Below, in pieces: positions 37,504 through 43,689 of a DNA stretch of 43,689 bases. The notes below the pieces were generated by a model. That model made no database searches. It was given only the letters and a program-made list of their open reading frames with translations, and was not told where the DNA came from. The DNA lies in contig CAIOFV010000162.1 in the NCBI GenBank assembly GCA_903857665.1, forward strand, positions 1-43,689, given 5' to 3'. The translations under genes and the position numbers were made by a program. Each line of letters starts with the position of its first letter. The stretch's first letter is position 1. The stretch comes from an uncultured Myxococcales bacterium. GTDB taxonomy: Bacteria > Myxococcota_A > UBA9042 > DTJE01.

Positions 37504-39707
37504 ATCGAACGACCCTGATCCCGCCGGCCCTCGCCGTCCTCGTCGCCCTCGGGTGCTCCAGCACCACGAACACCCCGGCGCGGATCGCGCTGCGGCCGGT
37601 TTCGATGGCGGTGACGTGCGAGGACGCTGCGGGTGCGCCCCTGGACCTCGCCAGTTGCACCGACACGACCAGCACGGCTCGTGCGTGGGTGGTGGACGCG
37701 GACGTCCAGGGCCTGTCGATCTCGACGGCCCCTGGGGGCGCGCACTTCGACGCCGATCCGTTCGTGCCGGGCTTCACGTCCCTGCCGGTCGGCGGCGACC
37801 CGGTCGTCGTGCGGGCCCCGCTGTCGTCGGACCTGGTGCTGGTGGCCCTGCGGTCCGACACGACGACCGGAAAGCCGGCCATCGCGTGGTTGCGGCCGAA
37901 GGACCTGGCCCCGGGGCTGGAACTGTCCCGGGCCTCCCTGCCCTGCGCGCCGATCGACATGCAGATCGCGGACATCCCCCCGACGGGCGGCGGGACCGGC
38001 GTCCGATCGATCCTGCTGGCCTACAACTGCGGCGCCTTCACCGGGATCGCGGCGTTCCCGCTGACGGCCCTGTCCGACGCGGCCGATCCTCGTCCGGGCG
38101 AGCGGCGCTGGCCCCTGTCGGCCGCTCCCCGCGCCTTTTCGGTGCGGCCCGGTGGCGGGGTGGCGTGGATCTCCCTCGCCGGCACCCCGGGCGACTCGGT
38201 CGGGCGACTGGACCTTTCGAAGGACCCGTCGGATGCGTCGGCGGTGCAGATCGCGGCGATCGACCTCCCCGTGCCGGCTTCGAGCCTGCCGGTGCCCGGA
38301 TGCGTGGCGGCGTCGCAGGCGGGACTGGGTACGCGCATGCTGGGCGCTCCCACCGCCACGCTCGACGGCGCTTTCGTCTACGTGCCGCTGGCCCGTCCGG
38401 CCGCGATGGCGGTGTTCGACGACGGCATGAACCGCATCGACGTCAACGCGGCGGTCCCCGACGTGGACGGATCCGGCAACCCCCTGCTTCAGCGCCTGGG
38501 CGTGCGGGACCTGGATCTGGACGGTCCCGCGCGCGCCATCGCGATGTTCGACCTGGGCAAGGACGCGACCACCGGGGCGGCGCTGGGCGTCCGCGCCTTC
38601 GTGGCCGAGCAGAACGGCACGCTGGCACGCGTGGTGGTCACGCCGAACACCGACAACCCGGTGGCGCACCAGCATGAACACAGCATCACCGACGGGGTTT
38701 CCAACGACGTCGATAGCGTGGCCCAGATGCCGGTCCTGCGGGTCGATGGCGTGATCCTGACCCAGGCCATCGTTCAGAATCCCGAGTACCCGTCGTTCGG
38801 CATGGCCGACATCGAAAGCGACCCGGCCAACAGCGGGAAATCGCTGTACTACGGGATCCGGTTCGGCGGCGACCTCAAGAGCGAGCTGTCCGAAATCTGG
38901 GACGTGACCTACGAAGGTGTCATCCCGGGCGCCTCGGGTTGCGGCACGCTCGCAGCCGATCCGGGCGCGACCCAGTCGGCCTTCTTCACCGACCCGACGG
39001 TCGATTTCTGTGCACTGGGGGTCCTGGAGGGCCAGGACGCGCATCCCGGCGACGTGCTGGTCATCACGCCCGACCCGAAGGCGACCTGCGCCCAGGCCGC
39101 GGACGAGGTGCTGGAATACCGCGTCGTCGGCGTCCAGGCCAACCGCCTGGCCATCGAGCCGGCCTACGTGTCCGTGCCGCTGCCGCCCGCCGGCTGCTTC
39201 GACGGCAGCCCGATGGCCTACGAGGTCCGGGCCTCCGGGGCGTGGACCGTCGTGGGGGCCCGGTCGGGCTTCCTCCACAACCGGATGTCCGCGAGCGGCC
39301 AGTGCGTCGCCCGTGCCGACTCGAACCCGCTGTTCACGGGCAGGGCGTTCACCGCCCTTCCGGAGGACGGCGGGGCCGTGTTGCAGTCCTGCCCGGCCCG
39401 GCTGGGCGACTCGAAGATCGGCGCCAATTTCGCGGCGTCGCGCTTCACCAACGCAGCACTGTCGTTCAACCTGGTCCCCGGCTGCAAGACCGATTCGCGC
39501 TTCCAGCCCATCTGGATTCCCCCGACGCGGGATACCCGGCTCAGTTTCCAGGCGACGTCGGGCGCCGTGCCGATGTCGGTGTCGGTCGGCGGCCTGCCGG
39601 AAGAGATGGTCGTGGCCGGAACCTCGGTGTTCACGCTCGACTCGGGAACCGGCGTGGTGTACCGCGTGAACGCCGTCGATGACACCCTCACCGAATCCTG
39701 GTACTAG
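37500..39707 (+). CDS. Large lipoprotein of unrecognised family, paired with the propeller lipoprotein
   Basis: The 735-residue product uses GTG 37500, overlapping the previous stop by four bases. A signal segment ends in ALGC (Cys19), a good lipobox. The N-terminal 400 residues have propeller-like strands, with short hydrophobic-Gly-Asp repeats such as PRAFSVRPGGGVAWISL and DGAFVYVPLARPAAMAVFDD. The rest is a beta-rich region with scattered Cys (GCGTL, FCALG, TCAQ, GCFDG, QCVAR, SCPAR, GCKTD), which suggests disulfides outside the cytoplasm. There is no catalytic motif, and I do not recognise the family. It probably forms an envelope complex with the 36247-37503 product (inferred from the overlap). 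Confidence 0.8.
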   Translation: MNRTTLIPPALAVLVALGCSSTTNTPARIALRPVSMAVTCEDAAGAPLDLASCTDTTSTARAWVVDADVQGLSISTAPGGAHFDADPFVPGFTSLPVGGDPVVVRAPLSSDLVLVALRSDTTTGKPAIAWLRPKDLAPGLELSRASLPCAPIDMQIADIPPTGGGTGVRSILLAYNCGAFTGIAAFPLTALSDAADPRPGERRWPLSAAPRAFSVRPGGGVAWISLAGTPGDSVGRLDLSKDPSDASAVQIAAIDLPVPASSLPVPGCVAASQAGLGTRMLGAPTATLDGAFVYVPLARPAAMAVFDDGMNRIDVNAAVPDVDGSGNPLLQRLGVRDLDLDGPARAIAMFDLGKDATTGAALGVRAFVAEQNGTLARVVVTPNTDNPVAHQHEHSITDGVSNDVDSVAQMPVLRVDGVILTQAIVQNPEYPSFGMADIESDPANSGKSLYYGIRFGGDLKSELSEIWDVTYEGVIPGASGCGTLAADPGATQSAFFTDPTVDFCALGVLEGQDAHPGDVLVITPDPKATCAQAADEVLEYRVVGVQANRLAIEPAYVSVPLPPAGCFDGSPMAYEVRASGAWTVVGARSGFLHNRMSASGQCVARADSNPLFTGRAFTALPEDGGAVLQSCPARLGDSKIGANFAASRFTNAALSFNLVPGCKTDSRFQPIWIPPTRDTRLSFQATSGAVPMSVSVGGLPEEMVVAGTSVFTLDSGTGVVYRVNAVDDTLTESWY

Positions 39708-39825
39708 CCAATCCCCCGTAATTGCATCTGCCCCCCTCCCCATGGACGCCCATGCCGTCGTCGGAAGGCGCTTTCCTCCCTTGTTCCGGGCGCTTCAGAA
39801 ACACCTGGGATGGGCTAAAAAAGCA

Positions 39826-39854
39826 TTGACTTTTATGCGCCGGACCGGGATAAA
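39826..39854 (+). promoter_or_regulatory. Sigma-70-type promoter of the VWA lipoprotein gene
   Basis: TTGACT (39826-39831), a 17-bp spacer and GATAAA (39849-39854) are a strong match; an A-rich stretch (CTAAAAAAGC) sits just upstream like an UP element. Transcription would begin near 39861, so ATG 39916 is the usable start and upstream in-frame ATGs (39679, 39835) are not. The rest of the 208-bp gap (39708-39915) shows no gene or clear terminator. Confidence 0.75.
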
Positions 39855-39915
39855 CTACCGCGGCGAACGGAGGCGGGGGCGGATCCTCGCCGGTATCTCC
39901 AGCGGAGTGGGTTTC

Positions 39916-41850
39916 ATGACGCGATCGCACCTCGGACGGCGGGTTCGATGGGTTGCGCCGTGGCTCGGGGCGGCCTTGCTGCTACTCGGGGCCCTCGGGG
40001 CTTGCAATTACCGCTGGGTGGCTGTGCTCAGCACCTTCCAGTTCAAGAGCATGGACGTCCTCTCCGTGTTCCCGGCGCATCGCGATGACGCCGGAAACTA
40101 CGAGCGTCAGTGCACCCCTGCGGCCACCACGGCGGACGGCAAGCCGGTCGTGGTGAATTCCCTGCTCTACTCGGTCAACCTCGTCGGTACCGAGGTCGGC
40201 GGCTCGGACACCTCGACGGAAAGCGACAACGACACGTCGATCCGCCCCGGCGACCTGGTCAAGAAGGGAACCAGCCAGCGCGCGGTGGTCTCGGTCGGCG
40301 ACACCATCACGGAAGCCCAGTTCCGGGTGGACGTCGAGTGCCTCGAAACGTACCCGGATCCGGACCTGATCGGGAACGCCGAGTGCCAGGGCGTGGTGGG
40401 CCCGCGGGCTGCGACGCCCCAGAAGCTCAACTACCGCAGCTACTTCACCACGGAATACCGCCCGTCGCCCTCCGACTCCAACGCGATGGCGATCGCCGTG
40501 CTGGTGGACCAGTCGGGTTCCATGAAGGGATTCGTCGAAACCGAAAGCAACCTCGAAGTCATCGGCAACAGTTCCGGCCCGTGGGATCCGGTCAACTTCA
40601 AGAACCACGCGTCGGACCCGGACGGCCAGCGCCTGACGGCCATCAAGTCGTTCTTCAGCCTGCTGAACCCGAACGACCGCGCCGGCGTGTTCCAGTTCGG
40701 CGAGTCGATCGGCTCGACCCCGAAGATCGTGTGCGACCTGTCGACCGGCGAAACGGAAGACATCCGGCGTCGCGACTGCTTCGGCTCGAACCGGAACGTC
40801 GTGTTCGGATGCAACTCCACGGAAAAGGCCGCGGGCTGCACGTTGACCGGCAAGGACTTCACGTCCCTGGGCGTCAACGCGAAGGGCCGCACCCCCCTGT
40901 GGGCCGGCGTGCTGGACGTCTACAAGTTCATGAAGAACAGCGTCGGGTCGAAGGTGCGCCACATCGTCGTCATCGGGGACGGCCCGGACACCTGCCACCC
41001 GGATTCGCCCGACTTCCAGCCGACCCTTCGCCAGAAGAAGAACGGCAAGTACGTCGAGTTCAAGCAGGACAACGCCTGCGCTGAAACGGGCTACGAGGAC
41101 TTCATGGCGCTCGTCGAGGCCGACCTGAAGGACGGCTCCGGCAACTACCTGCCTGCGAACCTGGTGCCGGTGCACGTGTCCTTCATCCAGTTCCAGGCGC
41201 TGGGATACCTGGACCGTGATCCCCGCCAGCAGGAAATCGCCTGCCGGACGGGCGGCCACTACACGTTCATCAACGCCCAGGACCTGGCGGCGGGCAGTTC
41301 GGGCGAGTCCCTGCGGTCGGCCCTGCTGATGGCGGTCCAGCGCCTGCGCGGCGCCCTGGCCGGCGCGTGGACGCTGGCCGTGGACGTGCCGGACCTGGCG
41401 ATCGGTCGCCTGGCCCTCGGTTCCGAACTGGCGGTCGGCGGCTATATCAAGTTGCTGTCCGGCACCCTGACCCCCGACGCCCAGGTCGATCTGCGCGTCG
41501 GTTACGTCGATTCGTCGGCGGCCGGTCAGAACATCCCGAAACTGGACATGCGTGGCTCGATCCGCGTTCCCTGCGCGGCGGGCGATTCCTGTGCGTGGTT
41601 CACCGGCGCCGGCGACTGCACGACGGTCGCGTGCCGTGGCGGCGACCAGCTCTGCGCCGTGTCGGACAAGGTGGACACGACCACTTGCGGGACCGGCGGC
41701 GCCTGCTGCTGGGCCAGTTGCGTGACCCCGGCGGACGATTGCAAGGCGTTCGACGCCCTGTGCAACCCGGTGAACGCGGCGAACGGCAAGACCTGCTCGA
41801 CCGGGATCTGCTGCGCCGGCGCCTGCACGGCGGCGGCGGCGTGCCCGTGA
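39916..41850 (+). CDS. VWA-domain lipoprotein with Cys-rich C-terminal tail
   Basis: The 644-residue product starts at ATG 39916 (GGAG at 39904-39907). The signal peptide ends in LGAC, a good lipobox. Residues 190-480 are a von Willebrand A domain with a complete MIDAS: DQSGS (D198, S200, S202), T326 in GRTPLWAG and D355 in GDGPDTC. This implies metal-dependent binding of a partner. Within the domain several Cys (RRRDCFGSN, VFGCNST, GCTLTG) mark inserts. Residues 490-550 are beta-rich, and residues 553-644 carry 16 Cys, including two CC pairs, which should form a disulfide-bonded knob outside the cell. It has its own promoter. The partner and exact role are unknown; surface adhesion or envelope complex assembly is likely. 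Confidence 0.87.
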   Translation: MTRSHLGRRVRWVAPWLGAALLLLGALGACNYRWVAVLSTFQFKSMDVLSVFPAHRDDAGNYERQCTPAATTADGKPVVVNSLLYSVNLVGTEVGGSDTSTESDNDTSIRPGDLVKKGTSQRAVVSVGDTITEAQFRVDVECLETYPDPDLIGNAECQGVVGPRAATPQKLNYRSYFTTEYRPSPSDSNAMAIAVLVDQSGSMKGFVETESNLEVIGNSSGPWDPVNFKNHASDPDGQRLTAIKSFFSLLNPNDRAGVFQFGESIGSTPKIVCDLSTGETEDIRRRDCFGSNRNVVFGCNSTEKAAGCTLTGKDFTSLGVNAKGRTPLWAGVLDVYKFMKNSVGSKVRHIVVIGDGPDTCHPDSPDFQPTLRQKKNGKYVEFKQDNACAETGYEDFMALVEADLKDGSGNYLPANLVPVHVSFIQFQALGYLDRDPRQQEIACRTGGHYTFINAQDLAAGSSGESLRSALLMAVQRLRGALAGAWTLAVDVPDLAIGRLALGSELAVGGYIKLLSGTLTPDAQVDLRVGYVDSSAAGQNIPKLDMRGSIRVPCAAGDSCAWFTGAGDCTTVACRGGDQLCAVSDKVDTTTCGTGGACCWASCVTPADDCKAFDALCNPVNAANGKTCSTGICCAGACTAAAACP

Positions 41851-41947
41851 CGGGCTGGCTGGGCCGCCGGGTTTCCGGCCGGCCCGTGAAACAGGTTTCT
41901 CCGGCGCCTCGTGCGTCGTGGGACAGTACACATCAGCGAGGACAGAC

Positions 41948-42742
41948 ATGAACGGAAGGTGGGCGCTGCGGACCGTCATCGGCATCGTCATCCTGTGCGC
42001 CTGGATCCCGGTCGCTTCCGCCGAGGAAGGTGCCCCGGCGGTCCAGGAGGAGCGCACTGCCCTGGACAAGGACCTGGACAAGGTCTGGGGCAAGGAGCGT
42101 GACGTCAAGGTGATCCAGAAGCGAGTCTTCGAGAAGGACCAGCGGCACGAGATCGGCGTGCTGCTCGGGATCATCCCGAACGATTCCTTCTTCAACTACT
42201 TCCCGGTCGGCCTTCGCTACGACTACTTCTTCAACGAGTCGGTGGCGATCGAGCTGTCGGGCGCCTACGTGCCCGCCGTGGACACGAATCTGAGGAAGGA
42301 CCTGCTGAAGTTTTCGGGGAATGCGATCTCCTCGGTGCAGATCCCCGAGCGCGTGAAGTGGTACGCGGGCGTCAACGCCTACTGGGCGCCGGTCCACGGG
42401 AAGATTTCGATCTTCAACGCCAAGCTGACTTCGTTCGACATCGGCCTTCTGGTCGGGATCGGCGCGATCGGCTCGGACACATACAACAACCTGAAGAAGA
42501 AGTGGGAGACCCGCTACTCCTACAGCGGGAAGGTGCCGTTGAACTTCCAGGCGAACCTGGGCCTGGGCCTGCACCTCTTCCTCACGGACTACCTGGCCCT
42601 CCGGCTGGACTACCGGCACTACATCTTCCCGGCCTACCCCGGGAAGACCGGCCCCAAGTACAACTCGGAGTGGTCGGACGGCGTCCGGTCGCTGGCCGAG
42701 GTGACTCTTGGTCTCGGCTACTTCACGCCGGCACCGAAGTGA
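41948..42742 (+). CDS. Outer-membrane beta-barrel protein, deltaproteobacterial type
   Basis: The 264-residue product starts at ATG 41948 behind GCGAGGA (41937-41943). Residues 1-25 are a Sec signal peptide with cleavage after PVASA. After a charged linker (residues 26-65, KDLDKVWGKERDVKVIQKR) the rest has alternating aromatic/hydrophobic strands (FFNYFPVGLRYDYFF, VPLNFQANLGLGLHLFL, YLALRLDYRHYIF) and ends in LGLGYF plus a short tail. This fits an outer-membrane barrel of about eight strands, like the barrel family common in myxobacteria that includes gliding-machinery barrels. It is followed after 79 bp by a TPR protein. A link to Glt-type gliding proteins is a guess from this pairing. Confidence 0.85.
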   Translation: MNGRWALRTVIGIVILCAWIPVASAEEGAPAVQEERTALDKDLDKVWGKERDVKVIQKRVFEKDQRHEIGVLLGIIPNDSFFNYFPVGLRYDYFFNESVAIELSGAYVPAVDTNLRKDLLKFSGNAISSVQIPERVKWYAGVNAYWAPVHGKISIFNAKLTSFDIGLLVGIGAIGSDTYNNLKKKWETRYSYSGKVPLNFQANLGLGLHLFLTDYLALRLDYRHYIFPAYPGKTGPKYNSEWSDGVRSLAEVTLGLGYFTPAPK

Positions 42743-42821
42743 CCCGGGATGGGCGCGGCGGTGCGGGACGTGACCGCATCGCGATCCGAGGATACGGACC
42801 TCGCACGGAACGGGTGAGACG

Positions 42822-43689
42822 ATGAAGCGAACCCTGACGCAGGCGCTCCTGGCGGCATTGATCGTCGCCGGTCTCGCCGTCTCGGCGCCCCCGGCCCTGG
42901 CCATCAGCCGGGACGAGGTGGTGACCCTGGTGAAACTGGGGATTCCCGAGGCGGAAATCATCAAGTCGATCGACAAGGACCATACGGTCTTCGATCTGAA
43001 GATCCAGGACATCCTGGAACTGAAGAAGGCCGGCGTCCCCGACGGCGTGATCAAGTACATGCTGGCCACGGCCCAGAAGGCCGCGGCTCCGCAACCCGGC
43101 GCCCCTGCGGCCGGGGCGGCAGGGCAGCCCGCCACGGCTGGCAGGCCCGCGACCGTGGCTCCGGCTCCGGCCCCGGTCGTCCACGAAAAGACGGCGGACG
43201 AAATCCGTGCGGAAGAAGAGCGGCAGCGCGAAGAGGCCAGGCGCCTGGCCGAGGAAGCCCGGAAGGCCGACGAGGCCCGCAAGGCCGCCTACGCCCGCGG
43301 CATCCTTCGTCGCGGCCTGGCGCTCGCCGAGGACGGCAAGTGGGTCGAGGCCGTCGGCGTGTTCCAGAAGTTCGTGCAGCAGGGCAACTTCGCCCCCGGC
43401 ACCGTGGAAGCCTACAACGCCAAGTACGGCATGGCTGCCGCGTTGACGCAGGCGGGCCTGTACCAGTCGGCCGCGAAGCTGCTGGTGGAAGTCCTTCTGG
43501 AAGGCCCCGACAAGCCGTTCTTCCGCGAGGCGTTCGGCAAGCTTCGCAAGCTGCGCCAGGAAATCATCTACAACCCGCCGGACCTCGAGGAACTGACCAA
43601 GTTCCCGCTGGTGGGCTTCTCCCAGCAGTTCCAGGACGAGTTCAACTACGTCCTCGGCGAGTTCTTCTACGACTTCGCCAACTACCAGC
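42822..43689 (+). CDS. Secreted TPR/coiled-coil protein, cut by the window end
   Basis: The frame opens at ATG 42822 (GGTGAG just upstream) and runs without a stop to the window edge, giving 289 residues of an incomplete protein. Residues 1-27 are a signal peptide (cleavage near PPALA-IS). Residues 28-85 hold two similar helical units (VVTLVKLGIPEAEIIKSI and ILELKKAGVPDGVIKYML). A Pro/Ala-rich linker follows (88-125), then a charged coiled coil of Glu/Arg/Ala (126-160), then TPR-like helices (165-289: ALAEDGKWVEAVGVFQKFV, GLYQSAAKLLVEVLLEG). It is periplasmic or exported. Position after an outer-membrane barrel recalls periplasmic TPR partners such as GltC in myxobacterial gliding clusters; identity is not proven. 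Confidence 0.85.
   Translation, partial: MKRTLTQALLAALIVAGLAVSAPPALAISRDEVVTLVKLGIPEAEIIKSIDKDHTVFDLKIQDILELKKAGVPDGVIKYMLATAQKAAAPQPGAPAAGAAGQPATAGRPATVAPAPAPVVHEKTADEIRAEEERQREEARRLAEEARKADEARKAAYARGILRRGLALAEDGKWVEAVGVFQKFVQQGNFAPGTVEAYNAKYGMAAALTQAGLYQSAAKLLVEVLLEGPDKPFFREAFGKLRKLRQEIIYNPPDLEELTKFPLVGFSQQFQDEFNYVLGEFFYDFANYQ

Noticed and set aside
39761..39774. GGAAGGCGCTTTCC as a terminator after the second propeller-region lipoprotein
   Set aside because: The inverted repeat is imperfect and no T tract follows.
39679..39915. Extended start of the VWA lipoprotein
   Set aside because: It overlaps the end of the preceding gene and its own promoter, and puts the lipoprotein signal in the middle of the protein.

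Overview
The window is about 43.7 kb of GC-rich bacterial DNA with tightly packed genes, almost all on the + strand. The content suggests a Myxococcota-like (former Deltaproteobacteria) organism. The evidence is many secreted lipoproteins with ASH/choice-of-anchor-D-type repeats, two von Willebrand A (VWA) lipoproteins with Cys-rich segments, a membrane sensor whose tail resembles the MXAN_5187-type domain, a deltaproteobacterial-type outer-membrane barrel next to a TPR protein, and very large TPR proteins. This placement is inferred from gene content; no rRNA or other taxonomic marker is present. I saw no tRNA, rRNA, CRISPR array, insertion sequence, phage gene or frameshifted gene.

Layout. 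118-7727: three consecutive lipoprotein genes behind a near-consensus promoter. 7926-18668: one 10.7-kb gene for a 3580-residue repeat protein ending in what looks like a dead M48 peptidase fold. 18669-18870: a convergent gap with a 29-bp tandem repeat and a G-quadruplex motif. 18871-20538 (minus): a two-TM sensor-like protein. 20745-27397: a compact five-gene operon built around an AmmeMemoRadiSam system. It encodes a radical SAM enzyme, a 72-aa single-pass protein, a fused Memo-AMMECR1 (B-A) protein with a lipoprotein-type signal, a 1205-residue fusion (spermidine-synthase-like membrane part, FMN-binding domain, NapH/NosR-like Fe-S part) and a 70-aa single-pass protein. 27505-27765: xseB. 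27849-29204 (minus): an FAD-linked oxidase flanked by inverted GC-rich repeats. 29396-30355: a TPR-like lipoprotein. 30461-36241: glyQ, glyS and ppdK. 36247-39707: two lipoproteins packed directly behind ppdK. 39916-41850: a VWA lipoprotein with its own strong promoter. 41948 to the end: an outer-membrane barrel and a TPR protein cut by the window edge.

The best candidate for an undescribed system is the 20745-27397 operon. It joins the cytoplasmic radical SAM enzyme to an apparently exported Memo-AMMECR1 fusion and to a membrane FMN/Fe-S electron-transfer protein. This suggests radical chemistry or redox maturation working across the inner membrane. The genes and domains are read directly; the joint function is inference.
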